DNA of 63,168 nucleotides from an uncultured Coriobacteriaceae bacterium (GCA_902795065.1 CADBJR010000013.1:1-63168), one strand, 5' to 3'. Counted from the first letter of the stretch, positions 17,397 through 26,291 are shown. Numbers and translations: made by a program. The notes: generated by a model from the letters alone, not told the origin.

Positions 17397-17858
17397 GTGG
17401 CGAAGCTGCGGTTCGACATCGTCTCCGATACGCACGGCTACCTCTCGCCTGCGCTCCTGTCCGCACTCGATGGTGCCGACGCGATCGTGCATGCGGGCGA
17501 CATCTGCTCGCCGTCCGACTACCGTACGCTCGAGGACATCGCCCCGCTGCACCTGTGCCTCGGCAACAACGACTGGGCATACGACTACGGCCTCCAGATC
17601 AAGAAGACCTGCCTGTTCTACGGCGGCGGCGTGCTCTGGGAGGTCAACCACTACCGCGAGCGCCTCAAGCTGGCGGAGTGCGACATCGCGGTGTGCGGCC
17701 ACACGCACCGTCCCTCCATCGACAACTTCGGCAGGATCATCGTCATGAACCCCGGCAGCCCCACCTTCCCGCGCGGCATGCTCGGCCCCACGATCGGCCG
17801 TGTCATCATCGAGGATGGGACCATCCTCTCCGCCGAGATCGTGCAGCTCAAGAACTAG
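17397..17858 (+). CDS. YfcE/MJ0936-type metallophosphodiesterase
   Basis: A 153-residue calcineurin-like phosphoesterase. Metal-binding motifs are SDTHGY (D-x-H), VHAGDI, LGNNDW, CGHTHRP and the closing MNPGSPTFPRG. Family members hydrolyse simple phosphodiesters in the presence of Mn2+. It starts with GTG nine bases after the response-regulator stop and is probably the last gene of that operon. The length is normal for the family. Confidence 0.87.
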   Translation: MAKLRFDIVSDTHGYLSPALLSALDGADAIVHAGDICSPSDYRTLEDIAPLHLCLGNNDWAYDYGLQIKKTCLFYGGGVLWEVNHYRERLKLAECDIAVCGHTHRPSIDNFGRIIVMNPGSPTFPRGMLGPTIGRVIIEDGTILSAEIVQLKN

Positions 17859-17883
17859 CCTCAGACCGCAAACCTGATTCATC

Positions 17884-17940
17884 GAGGTCGGCAGAAACGG
17901 ACAGAATTTGCCCGTTTCTGTCCCTTTTTGCCGACTTCGT
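17884..17940. repeat. Imperfect 57-base palindrome
   Basis: The whole stretch reads nearly the same on both strands: GTCGGCA near the left end pairs with TGCCGAC near the right end, and CAGAAACGG pairs with CCGTTTCTG inside. It follows the phosphodiesterase gene and precedes the TPR-like gene. TTTTT occurs inside the right arm, not after the stem, so it is not a textbook terminator. It shares the word GGGACAG with the long hairpin at 11571. Confidence 0.75.
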
Positions 17941-17995
17941 CGGGCCAATGCGCGGCATGCTACACTAGCAGCCACACGAAAAGGAGGTGAAGCAC

Positions 17996-19018
17996 ATGTC
18001 GTTCGACCCCAGACGAGAAGATTACCAGCGTCTCGGCCTGCGTTTCGCGCGCGAGCTCGACGGAAGCGATCCCGCGACCGCGGTGCACGCGTTCTCGTCG
18101 TTCGGCAGGCGCTTCGCCAGCATGCGCGACACCCTTCCCCAGTCGGACGCCGACCGCGCGTTCCACCTGGTCGCCGATGCTGCCGTGATGGTGGATTACC
18201 AGCTGCCGTTCGCTCCCGACGAGCAGGTCGACGGGCTGGTCGGCCGTGCGCAGGCGCTGCTCGACGAGGCCGTCGCGCTCGACGGGGGCTGCTACGATGC
18301 GGTCCGCATGAGGTTCGCCGGCACGCGTCCGAGCTTCGAGAGCAGCTACGACTTCCTGAGCGAGCGGGCTCCCGAGGTGCTTGCCGCATGCCGCGCCCAA
18401 GCCGAGGCCGCCGCGGCAGGTTCCTTCCCCGACCGCGCGCGCCTCGGATCCGACATCGCCATGCGCCCGTACTGGCGCTGGATGGCGAACCTCGCGGAGA
18501 AGGCCCTCATCTGCGGGCGCAACCGCGCCTGCATCAAGCTGGCGCACGAGCTGCTCGAGCTCGACCCCTCGGACAGCGCGGATGTGCGCTTCACCTGCGC
18601 GCTCGCGTACGCCAAGCTCGAGGACGAGCAGGGCCTCGACGCCTTCGCCGCCAAGAACGCCGCGCTCGAGCGGGGCATCGGCGCGGAGGACGCGTGGATG
18701 CTGCTCTCGCGTTGCGCGCTCGCCTACAAGCGCCGCGACTTCGACGGCGCGCGGACGCAGCTGCGCCGCATCATCGACGGCTACCCGCACGCCGCGCTCA
18801 ACCTCATGGACCAGAAGGAGCTTCCCGAGGGCGTGTTCTCGCGCCTTGCCGTGGGGCCCGGAACCGAGGACGAGCTGATGCTCGCCATCTCGGAGGCGAC
18901 CGTGCTTCTGCTCGACGGACGCTATCCCTTCGGCGCATGGGTCGAGGAGGAGGCGCGCAGGTTCGCGACCCCGCAGGACCTCGTCGAGCTCGAGGCCTCG
19001 AAGAAGGAGCGGCGATGA
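17996..19018 (+). CDS. TPR-like repeat protein, first of a paralogous pair
   Basis: A 340-residue soluble protein made of helices with repeat units such as ELDPSDSADVRFTCALAYAKLEDE, typical of tetratricopeptide-like folds. No catalytic motif or signal peptide is visible. AAGGAGG at 17981-17987 followed by an eight-base spacer fixes the ATG at 17996 rather than the GTG at 17987, which overlaps that site. The next gene is a paralog and overlaps by four bases, so the two are translationally coupled. The function is unknown; a role in protein-protein contacts is likely. Confidence 0.75.
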   Translation: MSFDPRREDYQRLGLRFARELDGSDPATAVHAFSSFGRRFASMRDTLPQSDADRAFHLVADAAVMVDYQLPFAPDEQVDGLVGRAQALLDEAVALDGGCYDAVRMRFAGTRPSFESSYDFLSERAPEVLAACRAQAEAAAAGSFPDRARLGSDIAMRPYWRWMANLAEKALICGRNRACIKLAHELLELDPSDSADVRFTCALAYAKLEDEQGLDAFAAKNAALERGIGAEDAWMLLSRCALAYKRRDFDGARTQLRRIIDGYPHAALNLMDQKELPEGVFSRLAVGPGTEDELMLAISEATVLLLDGRYPFGAWVEEEARRFATPQDLVELEASKKERR

Positions 19019-19962
19019 ACGCGCGCGAGGAGCTGGTCGAGCGGCTCGCCCTGACGCGCCGCGCCGCGCTCGGCGGCATGTCGGATGCTGCCTTCGAGGA
19101 GCTCAGGCTCGCGGTGCGCGAGGCACCTGAGTCGTTCATCGACACTCCCGCGAACCAGGCGTTCGCTCTGATCGCGCAGGCCCTCGAGCGGTTCGAGCGC
19201 TCCAGCGAGGACGACGACCTGCTCGATGACGACGAGTACCTGAAAGCGCGCCGCAAGCGCCATGCGCGCATGGTGGCGGACTGCGACCAGGCGCTCGCCC
19301 TCGACGAGAGCTGCACCGACGCACGCCTGCTCAAGGCCCTCGCCTCGGAGGACAACCCCGACGTCCTGCTCGGCATGCTGCTCGATATGGAGGAGCCGGT
19401 CGAGGCGGAGGGCGACGCATGGGACGATGTCCTGCTGAGGCCGCAGCTCAGGATCCGCGCCGCTGCCGTGCGCGCCTGCATGGAGACGGCCCGCTACCGC
19501 ATGGCAGTCGAGAAGGCCCGGGCATGCATCGACCTTTCGCCGTCTGATGCGCTGGGGTGCCGCCATTCCGCGGCGCTCGCCTACGCGCGTCTCGAGGACG
19601 AGGCCGGCTTCGAGGAGCTCGATGCGCGGTTCGACCACAGAAGCAGCGCGTGGTCGCTGCTCGCCCGCGCGATCCTCAACTTCAAGCTCGGACGCATGGG
19701 CGCCGCCCGGCGTTCGCTCGCCGGGTTCTCGTCGCTCGTCGAGGGCGGGGCGTACGCGCTGCTGCGTCCGATCCTCGTCGACACGTACATGCCGGACCGG
19801 CCTGCCGTCGCGCCCTGCTGCTACGAGGAGGCGATGTTCGCCGTGCACGAGGCCGATCCGATCATCGTGGACGTTCCCGATTTCGCGTCGTGGGCGGAGA
19901 GCCAGCCTGCCGTACGCGCCGCCGCGCAGGACTACGCTGATAAATACGGCTACGATTGGTAG
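19015..19962 (+). CDS. TPR-like repeat protein, second of a paralogous pair
   Basis: A 315-residue helical protein. Its unit CIDLSPSDALGCRHSAALAY corresponds closely to the repeat of the upstream protein, showing that the two are paralogs. The ATG overlaps the upstream stop codon (ATGA), and AAGGAG lies inside the upstream gene. The middle region is strongly acidic (EDDDLLDDDEY). The function is unknown. The gene is followed by tRNA-Glu. Confidence 0.75.
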   Translation: MNAREELVERLALTRRAALGGMSDAAFEELRLAVREAPESFIDTPANQAFALIAQALERFERSSEDDDLLDDDEYLKARRKRHARMVADCDQALALDESCTDARLLKALASEDNPDVLLGMLLDMEEPVEAEGDAWDDVLLRPQLRIRAAAVRACMETARYRMAVEKARACIDLSPSDALGCRHSAALAYARLEDEAGFEELDARFDHRSSAWSLLARAILNFKLGRMGAARRSLAGFSSLVEGGAYALLRPILVDTYMPDRPAVAPCCYEEAMFAVHEADPIIVDVPDFASWAESQPAVRAAAQDYADKYGYDW

Positions 19963-19999
19963 CAGGCAAGGGTTTTTCTGCTATACTCGCTTGTGCCAC

Positions 20000-20074
20000 G
20001 TCCCCATCGTCTAGCGGCTAGGACATCGCCCTTTCAAGGCGGTAACCGGGGTTCGATTCCCCGTGGGGGCGCCA
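20000..20074 (+). tRNA. tRNA-Glu (anticodon TTC)
   Basis: The cloverleaf reads clearly: acceptor stem GTCCCCA with TGGGGGC, anticodon loop CTTTCAA with anticodon TTC, T-arm GGTTCGATTCC, discriminator G and an encoded CCA at 20072-20074. A TATACT at 19982-19987 is a plausible -10. Confidence 0.95.
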
Positions 20075-20084
20075 TTTGATGACC

Positions 20085-20112
20085 AACGCCACCGTCCAGG
20101 TGGCGTTTCTTG
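20085..20112 (+). terminator. Rho-independent terminator after tRNA-Glu
   Basis: ACGCCACC (20086-20093) pairs with GGTGGCGT (20099-20106) across a five-base loop and is followed by TTCTT. It lies 11 bases after the tRNA CCA end and 27 bases before the next gene start. Confidence 0.7.
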
Positions 20113-20138
20113 TTGGTGATGACCACGGGGAGAAGGCC

Positions 20139-21944
20139 ATGTCCCAACGCAGCTCGGCACCGCTCAGGAAAGATCTCGTGCGCCGCACGCTCAGCCGCTT
20201 CTGGTGGGTGACCAAGAAGAAGCCGTTCGCCACCTTCATGGCGGTCTTCACCTCGGTCGCCTACACGGCGCTGCTCACCTATGCCAACACGTGGATGATG
20301 GGCAAGATCGTCGACCGCGTGCAGGCCGAACCCGTCTCTGCGGACCGGGTCTTCGAGGTGTTCGGCCCCTACATCCTCGCGCTGCTCGCGATCAACGCCG
20401 TGGGGCAGGCATGCTCCAAGCTGCAGGACTGGAGCGTGATGGAGCTCGAGCTCAACGGCAACTACCATCTGGCCCGCCTGTGCTTCGACACGCTCTCCAA
20501 CCAGAGCATGACCTTCCACACCAGTCGTCTCGGCGGAGCGCTCGTGAGCCAGACCAGCCGCTTCATGAGCGGCTACACGGGGCTCGTCGACGTGGTGGTC
20601 TACTCGCTCATCCCCACCATCGCGAGCATCTTCTGCACCATCATCACGCTGGCGCCCGTCGCCCCGCTGTTCGTGGCGATCCTCTTCGCACTGCTCACGC
20701 TCTACGTGGTCGTGGCCTACACCATGTACGAGAGGATCCTGCCCCTCTCCGCTGCGACCGCGGCTGCGCAGAACCGCCTCTCGGGCGTGCTCTCCGATGC
20801 CGTGACCAACATCCTCGCCGTCAAGACCTACGGGCGCGAGGACTACGAGCGCGGCCTGTTCGATGCCGCCGACAAGGACGCGATGGCCGCCGAGAAGCGA
20901 TCAATGAACGCCATGATGGCACGCGGCGCCATGACCTCGACGCTCATCACCATCATCATGCTCGTGACCAGCATCTTCGTGACGGGCGGCAACGCCTGGT
21001 ACGGCATCAGCGCGGGCACGCTCGTGATGATGTTCTCCTACACCTACCAGCTCTCCATGCGCTTCAACTACATCAACTCGATGATGCAGCGCATGAACCG
21101 CGCGGTGGGCGACGCCTCCGAGATGACGCGCATCCTGGATGAGCCGCGCCTGGTGGAGGATGTGCCGGGCGCCAAGCCGCTCGTCGTGCGCGAGGGCGCC
21201 ATCGATTTCGAGGGGCTCGCCTTCCGCTACCTCGACGCCGCCGAGGGCGACTATGTGTTCGAGGGGCTCGACCTGCACGTTCCCGCGGGCCAGCGCCTCG
21301 GCCTCGTGGGGCGCTCGGGGTCGGGAAAGACCACGCTCACCAAGCTGCTCCTGCGCCTCGCCGACGTGCAGGAAGGCCATGTGCTCGTGGATGGCCAGGA
21401 CATCTCCCAGTGCACCCAGCAGTCCCTGCGCCGGCAGATCGCCTACGTGCCGCAGGAGGCCCTGCTCTTCCACCGCTCCATCCGCGAGAACATCGCATAC
21501 GGGCGCCCCGATGCGACCGACGAGGAGATCCGCGAGGCGGCACGTCTCGCCAACGCGCTGGAGTTCATCGACCGGCTGCCCAACGGCATGGACACCATGG
21601 TCGGCGAGCGCGGCGTCAAGCTCTCGGGAGGGCAGCGCCAACGTGTGGCGATCGCCCGCGCGATCCTGGCGGACTGCCCGATCCTCGTGCTCGACGAGGC
21701 GACCTCCGCGCTGGATTCGGAGTCCGAGGCCGCCGTGCAGGGGGCGCTCCAGAACCTCATGGCGGGGCGCACCTCCATCGTGGTTGCGCACCGCCTCTCC
21801 ACCGTCGCCTCGCTCGACCGCATCGTGGTGATCGAGGACGGCAAGATCGTGGAGGACGGCACGCACGCCGAGCTCAGCCAGGCGGGCGGCGTGTACGAGA
21901 CGCTCTGGGACCGCCAGACGGGCGCGTTCCTCGAGGCGGAATAA
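20139..21944 (+). CDS. ABC exporter, fused membrane and ATPase domains
   Basis: A 601-residue half-transporter. About six transmembrane helices occupy residues 25-315 (ABC type-1 exporter fold). The nucleotide-binding domain has Walker A GRSGSGKTT, Q-loop YVPQEAL, signature LSGGQRQRVAIARA, Walker B ILVLDEATSALD and the H-loop VAHRLST. It probably works as a homodimer exporting lipids, peptides or drugs. GGGGAG precedes the ATG at 20139; the upstream in-frame start at 20076 lies directly after the tRNA and would translate the terminator hairpin. Confidence 0.9.
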   Translation: MSQRSSAPLRKDLVRRTLSRFWWVTKKKPFATFMAVFTSVAYTALLTYANTWMMGKIVDRVQAEPVSADRVFEVFGPYILALLAINAVGQACSKLQDWSVMELELNGNYHLARLCFDTLSNQSMTFHTSRLGGALVSQTSRFMSGYTGLVDVVVYSLIPTIASIFCTIITLAPVAPLFVAILFALLTLYVVVAYTMYERILPLSAATAAAQNRLSGVLSDAVTNILAVKTYGREDYERGLFDAADKDAMAAEKRSMNAMMARGAMTSTLITIIMLVTSIFVTGGNAWYGISAGTLVMMFSYTYQLSMRFNYINSMMQRMNRAVGDASEMTRILDEPRLVEDVPGAKPLVVREGAIDFEGLAFRYLDAAEGDYVFEGLDLHVPAGQRLGLVGRSGSGKTTLTKLLLRLADVQEGHVLVDGQDISQCTQQSLRRQIAYVPQEALLFHRSIRENIAYGRPDATDEEIREAARLANALEFIDRLPNGMDTMVGERGVKLSGGQRQRVAIARAILADCPILVLDEATSALDSESEAAVQGALQNLMAGRTSIVVAHRLSTVASLDRIVVIEDGKIVEDGTHAELSQAGGVYETLWDRQTGAFLEAE

Positions 21945-21972
21945 CCGCAAACCAGCTGGATAGTGCATGAAA

Positions 21973-21998
21973 AAGCGCCCGCATCGCTGCGGGCGCTT
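21973..21998. terminator. Hairpin after the ABC exporter
   Basis: AAGCGCCCGCA (21973-21983) pairs perfectly with TGCGGGCGCTT (21988-21998) across a TCGC loop. The A-run on the left would act as a U-run for transcripts from the opposite strand. For the plus-strand gene the U-tract is weak. Confidence 0.6.
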
Positions 21999-22196
21999 GC
22001 CATCCTGCCCTGTTGGAGCTTAGAACTGGAGGGATACGCGCTGCGGTGCCGGCCGCCTCAACAACCGATCGGGAATCGAGAAAGCAGTTTCAAAATGCGA
22101 AGCAGTTTAGCCGCCCGCCGCTTTCAGACCGCGACCGTTCCCGCGTGCTATCATCCACGCTAGGGGGAAATGCACAGCATCGAGAGAGGGGCTGAC

Positions 22197-22793
22197 ATGT
22201 GGCGCCTTGCCTGCCTGCTCATCGGCTATGCGCTTGGCAATCTGCTCTTCGCCGACATCATCGCGAGGCTGCGCTTCCGCTCCTCGATCTTCGAGCTGGG
22301 CAACGGGAACCCTGGCATGGCGAACGTTGCGCGCTCGCTCGGGAGGAATGCCGCCATCGCATGCCTCGCCGGCGATATCCTCAAGGTCGTTGCGGCGGTG
22401 CTCGTCTGCCGCGCGCTCTTTCCCGGCGAACTCCCGCCGTTGGTGCGGGGATGGGCTTGCATCGGTGCGACGCTGGGCCACGACTTCCCCGTCTGGCATG
22501 GTTTCAGGGGAGGCAAGGGCGTGACCACGCTCTCCTCCGCGCTCGCCCTCATCGACTGGCGCGGTGCCTTGGTCGCCGCGCTCGTCGCTGCCGCAGCGGT
22601 CTACCTCACCGGCTATCTGAGCATCGCCGCTGTCGCAGCTGCCGGCGTGTTCGTCATCTGGGCGGCGCTGCTGCTGCCCGCCGAGGCGATCCTTCTCGCG
22701 GCGCTCGTGTTCGCGCTTGCGCTGTACGGTCAGTGGTCCAACCTGCGCGGCATCGGCGACGGGACCGCGAAACGGGACCTCAAGCGTCGGTAG
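22197..22793 (+). CDS. plsY: Acyl-phosphate:glycerol-3-phosphate acyltransferase (PlsY family)
   Basis: A 198-residue integral membrane protein matching PlsY, which makes lysophosphatidic acid from glycerol 3-phosphate and acyl-phosphate. Conserved loops are LGNGNPGMANVAR (usually GSGNIGATNVLR), GDILK, and GHDFPVWHGFRGGKGV. The first loop departs from consensus (Asn-Pro-Gly-Met), so this may be a divergent paralog, not the only PlsY. The start at 22197 has GAGGGG upstream. A TATCAT at about 22148 could be the -10. Confidence 0.82.
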   Translation: MWRLACLLIGYALGNLLFADIIARLRFRSSIFELGNGNPGMANVARSLGRNAAIACLAGDILKVVAAVLVCRALFPGELPPLVRGWACIGATLGHDFPVWHGFRGGKGVTTLSSALALIDWRGALVAALVAAAAVYLTGYLSIAAVAAAGVFVIWAALLLPAEAILLAALVFALALYGQWSNLRGIGDGTAKRDLKRR

Positions 22794-22853
22794 GAGTCTC
22801 CGCATCATGCGCTATGATGGGTCCGCGCGCCAATCATCCGTTAGGAGCCTTCA

Positions 22854-23552
22854 ATGAACTCGTTCTCCTCCAAGCATCCGGTGATCTTCGGCATCATCCT
22901 CATCGTCGCGGCGTTTGTCGTCACGGGTGTGCTCACGGCCCTCACGACCGCCGTGGGGTTCTCGACCGAGGGCGGAACCGTCATCGGGCGCATCGTCGTC
23001 GCGGCTGTGCTGATCCTGTTGTTCCACGCGTGCTTCCACTGGGACAAGTCCTTCTCCGGCATCGCACTCGCGTGGCCCGTGCTCATCGTCGTCGCCTGGA
23101 ACATCGTCTACCACCTGATGGAGGGCGCAGGGTTCGTCGCCGCATCGGCCATCCCCGGCGCCATCCTGGCCGGCTTGGCCCCGGGACTCTTCGAGGAGGT
23201 CATCTTCCGCGGCATCATCATCGACAGGCTGCTCGCCTCAGGCAAGGGCGTCTGGTATTCGCTCATCGTGTCTGCGCTGCTCTTCGCGTTGGTCCATCTT
23301 ACCAACATCGTGGGGATGTCCCTGGCGAACGTCCTCGTGCAGGTGGCCTATTCGCTCGTCATCGGCCTGTTCCTCGGCGCCGTCTACCTTGCGAGCGACG
23401 ATATCGCGGCAGTCATCCTCGCCCACGCCTCCACCGACATCAGCAACCAGATCTTCGCCACCTCCATGGTCGTCGTGTTCCTCATCGTCCTCGCCGTCCT
23501 CGCCGTCTACGCGCTCATGCTTGCGCGCAAGACGGCGGCCGAGGAGCGCTAG
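22854..23552 (+). CDS. CPBP-family intramembrane metalloprotease
   Basis: A 232-residue membrane protein with about seven helices and the CPBP signature: LFEEVIFRG (EExxxR), the ALVHLTN histidine motif, and a final asparagine/histidine pair in LAHASTDISNQ. Members cleave CAAX-like or bacteriocin-related substrates or have self-immunity roles. AGGAG lies eight bases before the ATG. It is the second CPBP protein of the window; unlike that at 6564 it has no sensor domain. Confidence 0.85.
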   Translation: MNSFSSKHPVIFGIILIVAAFVVTGVLTALTTAVGFSTEGGTVIGRIVVAAVLILLFHACFHWDKSFSGIALAWPVLIVVAWNIVYHLMEGAGFVAASAIPGAILAGLAPGLFEEVIFRGIIIDRLLASGKGVWYSLIVSALLFALVHLTNIVGMSLANVLVQVAYSLVIGLFLGAVYLASDDIAAVILAHASTDISNQIFATSMVVVFLIVLAVLAVYALMLARKTAAEER

Positions 23553-23573
23553 CGGGAGCGGCGGGCTGCTGGC

Positions 23574-24926
23574 ATGGCGCGCACCGAAGCGGAGCACTAC
23601 ACGCGCATGACCGAGGCGCCGGTCGCCCCGCTCATCGCGCGACTCGCGGTGCCCACCACGATCTCGCTGCTCGTCACCAGCATCTACAACCTCGTCGACA
23701 CGGCGTTCGTGGGCACGCTCGGCACGAGCGCAAGCGGTGCTGTCGGCATCGTCTTCGGCTTCATGTCCATCATCCAGGCGTTCGGCTTCATGTACGGCAT
23801 GGGCTCGGGCAGCATCATCGCCCGCCTGCTCGGGCAGAAGAACGTCGACGAGGCGAGCGTCGTGGCATCGACGGGCGTCATGCTCTCCTTCCTCACCGGT
23901 CTCGCGATCGCGCTTGTCTCGGCGGTGTTCCTCACTCCGATCGTCTTCCTCATGGGGAGCACCGAGACGATCGCGCCCTACGCGGAGGAGTATGTGCGCT
24001 TCATGCTGATCTCGGCTCCGTTCATGACGGCGAGCTTCACCATGAACCAGATCCTGCGGCTCGAGGGAAAGGCGGCGCTCGGCATGGTCGGCATGACGGC
24101 GGGCTGCTTCCTCAACATCGCGGGCGACGCCGTCTTCATGTTCGGCTTCGGCATGGGCATCACGGGTGCCGGCCTCTCGACCGCGCTCTCGCAGGTCGTG
24201 AGCTTCGGCATCCTGCTCTCGATGTTCCTGCGCGGCAAGTCCACCTCGAAGCTCTCGTCCCGCCTCATCTCACCAACCCCCGAGCGGGTGGCGGATATCG
24301 TGGCGACGGGTTTGCCGAGCCTCATCCGCCAGGGCCTCAACAGCATCACCACCATGCTGCTCAACGCGCAGGCCGCCCTGTTCGGCGACGCCGCGGTGGC
24401 TGCCATGAGCATCGTTGCCCGTATCGTCTTCTTCGCGTTCTCCCTGACGCTGGGCGTCGGGCAGGGGTTCCAGCCGGTGGCGGGCTTCAACTACGGTGCG
24501 GGCAGGTACGGCCGCGTGCGCGACGCCCACCGCGTCACCATCTTCATGGGCGAGGCGCTCGTCGCTGCCATCCTCGTCGTGATGATGCTCTATCCCGCGG
24601 AGCTCCTGCGCATCTTCCGCGATGACCCCGCCGTGATCGAGGTCGGTATCCGCGCGCTCAGGCTGCAGGGCGTCTCGCTGCTCTTCCTGCCGCTCATCGT
24701 TGCCACCGAGATGCTCTATCAGAGCACGGGGCACAAGCTCGGCGCGTCGGTCATGTCGCTGCTGCGCGGCGGCCTCGTCTTCATCCCGCTCATCCTCATC
24801 CTGCCGCGGTTCCGCGGCATCGCGGGTGTCCAAGAGGCGCAGGCGCTCGCCAACGCGTTGATGTTCCTGCCCGCGATCGGATTCGCGGCGCACTTCTTCC
24901 GGGAGCTGCCCGAGGAAGCTGCTTAG
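23574..24926 (+). CDS. MATE-family efflux transporter
   Basis: A 450-residue transporter with twelve predicted helices in two homologous halves, of the NorM/DinF MATE type. Recognisable points are PTTISLLVTSIYNLVDTAFVG in helix 1 and GVGQGFQPVAGFNYGAGRYGR in the second half. It exports cationic drugs or metabolites with Na+ or H+. Its stop codon overlaps the stop codon of the convergent transglutaminase-like gene by two bases. Confidence 0.9.
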   Translation: MARTEAEHYTRMTEAPVAPLIARLAVPTTISLLVTSIYNLVDTAFVGTLGTSASGAVGIVFGFMSIIQAFGFMYGMGSGSIIARLLGQKNVDEASVVASTGVMLSFLTGLAIALVSAVFLTPIVFLMGSTETIAPYAEEYVRFMLISAPFMTASFTMNQILRLEGKAALGMVGMTAGCFLNIAGDAVFMFGFGMGITGAGLSTALSQVVSFGILLSMFLRGKSTSKLSSRLISPTPERVADIVATGLPSLIRQGLNSITTMLLNAQAALFGDAAVAAMSIVARIVFFAFSLTLGVGQGFQPVAGFNYGAGRYGRVRDAHRVTIFMGEALVAAILVVMMLYPAELLRIFRDDPAVIEVGIRALRLQGVSLLFLPLIVATEMLYQSTGHKLGASVMSLLRGGLVFIPLILILPRFRGIAGVQEAQALANALMFLPAIGFAAHFFRELPEEAA

Positions 24927-25903
24927 CCGAGCCAGGCTGTCAGTATTCCCAGACGCCGCTGCTCGCAGACGAGGCCATGGTGTCCGGAGAGATACGCCTC
25001 GGCCTGATCGCGCACGTCATCGTTTGCGAACTTGAGCTCGAGGTATCCGGCGTGCGATGCAAGGGCACGCTCGACGGCGCCGTCGACCCATGCGGGGTCG
25101 AACGTATCGGCGAATCGGTCCGTGCGCTTGAACCAGTCGTGGCCGCCGGTCGTCTCCTCCGGCAGGGGCACCACGGCGGGGATCTCATGGTGGGGGAGTT
25201 CGGCGAGATCGGCGTATGTCAGCCCGAAGTAGTCATGCGCGACGTAGCGGACTCCGGGCCTCTCCTTCGACGTTGCGTTCGCCCAGGTCACATCCATGAA
25301 GCTGTACGCTCCGTCGAGGCGGGCGAGAATCCAGCAGTGGCGGGTTCCCCGGGCACCGCTGAGGTGCAGGCACTCGACGCCCAGCTGCTGCAGCAGGTAC
25401 TGCGCAGCCTTGGTGTAGCCGGTGCATACGGCGCGGTGGTGCACGAGCGGCCCGTAGATGGTGCGGCTCCAGTCGCGCCCGTGATCCCAGCTGCCATCGG
25501 AGGCGATGCGCTCGGTTGCGATCCCCTCCTCATCCTCCTCGTAGTCGACGAGCTGCGCGAGCGTCTCGTAGACGTAGAGCGCCTTGTCCCACTCGGTGCC
25601 GTCGGACGGTGCGAGATCGAGGAGCATCCTGGTCACGCGGTCGATCTCCGCCCTTTCGCGTGCGATCTCGTCGTCGGCAAGGCTGTAGTAGCCGATGCTC
25701 CACGTGTCTGAATCGCCGACCTTCTCGAGCGTGCCGGTCGCCCAGAAGAGCTCGGGGTGGTCGGCGACGGCGGTCCACGCACCGGTGAGGTCGTCGGGCA
25801 GGTGCTTCTTGCGCGCGTGGATCGCCTCGATCACGCGGTCATAGCGCTCGCGACCTGCGTCATCGAGCAGGTTCCTGCGATAAAACGGTGTCCGGTTCTC
25901 CAT
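24923..25903 (-). CDS. Transglutaminase-like cysteine-protease-fold protein
   Basis: A 326-residue protein with a transglutaminase-core domain. The Cys-His-Asp triad is visible as AVCTGYTKAAQYLLQQLG, then RHCWILARLDG and FMDVTWAN. No signal peptide is present with the ATG at 25903. AGAAGGGG six bases upstream supports that start over the longer in-frame alternative at 26122. The N-terminal half is charged and helical. Such bacterial proteins are often proteases or peptidases. It is convergent with the MATE gene and the two stops overlap. Confidence 0.75.
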   Translation of the reverse strand: MENRTPFYRRNLLDDAGRERYDRVIEAIHARKKHLPDDLTGAWTAVADHPELFWATGTLEKVGDSDTWSIGYYSLADDEIARERAEIDRVTRMLLDLAPSDGTEWDKALYVYETLAQLVDYEEDEEGIATERIASDGSWDHGRDWSRTIYGPLVHHRAVCTGYTKAAQYLLQQLGVECLHLSGARGTRHCWILARLDGAYSFMDVTWANATSKERPGVRYVAHDYFGLTYADLAELPHHEIPAVVPLPEETTGGHDWFKRTDRFADTFDPAWVDGAVERALASHAGYLELKFANDDVRDQAEAYLSGHHGLVCEQRRLGILTAWLG

Positions 25904-25988
25904 ATCAGCCCCTTCTTCTGCAACAAGTGTACGTGAACAGTACGGACGGCACCGCTTGCCGTTCTCCACATACCGTTCACATTTGATA

Positions 25989-25998
25989 CACATATGTG
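25989..25998. promoter_or_regulatory. Palindrome upstream of the mannose-type PTS, candidate operator
   Basis: CACATATGTG is a perfect 10-base palindrome. Its halves (CACATA, TATGTG) are the same as those of the palindrome in front of the SorC-type regulator gene at 30774, only arranged the other way. A shared regulator is plausible; this is inference. The rest of the 388-base gap contains the short ORF and hairpin listed separately and no other gene that I can see. Confidence 0.4.
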
Positions 25999-26092
25999 CA
26001 GAACATTCGTTAACAACGTACACAACAATGAAGTTACCGGCCGTCCTGCGAAGCGGCCAGACGTGTCTACTCGATTGGGAGGTCGAACGGAC

Positions 26093-26137
26093 ATGAACGA
26101 GACGATCTTCGCCATCCTGCAAGAAGAGCGTTTCTAA
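26093..26137 (+). CDS. Possible 14-residue leader peptide ahead of PTS genes
   Basis: A short ORF encodes MNETIFAILQEERF. GGGAGG lies ten bases before its ATG, and a stable hairpin starts three bases after its TAA. That arrangement resembles a leader peptide with attenuator upstream of the PTS operon, or the remnant of a lost gene. Coding cannot be proved from one short sequence. Confidence 0.3.
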   Translation: MNETIFAILQEERF

Positions 26138-26140
26138 TTG

Positions 26141-26159
26141 CGCCCACCTGAGGTGGGCG
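26141..26159 (+). promoter_or_regulatory. Hairpin after the leader ORF
   Basis: CGCCCACC (26141-26148) pairs with GGTGGGCG (26152-26159) around a three-base loop. There is no U-run. It could be an attenuator-type or RNA-stability structure in the PTS leader. Confidence 0.45.
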
Positions 26160-26291
26160 AATCCGCGGGCGCTCCACTCCGCATGAAACTACACCTCAAC
26201 CCAGCGCTTCCATGCTGCGTCGGCACATGCCGCTCCGCCGCGATCGTTTCGTCTATGCAAGCGTCGTCAGGCAATGAGGGAGGTGAAACGA

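Noticed and set aside
15132-18389. 1085-codon open frame on the minus strand
   Set aside because: It crosses the sensor kinase, response regulator, phosphodiesterase and TPR-like genes, all with recognised motifs on the plus strand. Its own translation is low-complexity R/A/D/E sequence without domains.
20076-20138. Upstream start of the ABC exporter right after tRNA-Glu
   Set aside because: It would translate the tRNA terminator hairpin; the ATG at 20139 has a good ribosome site and the normal family N-terminus.
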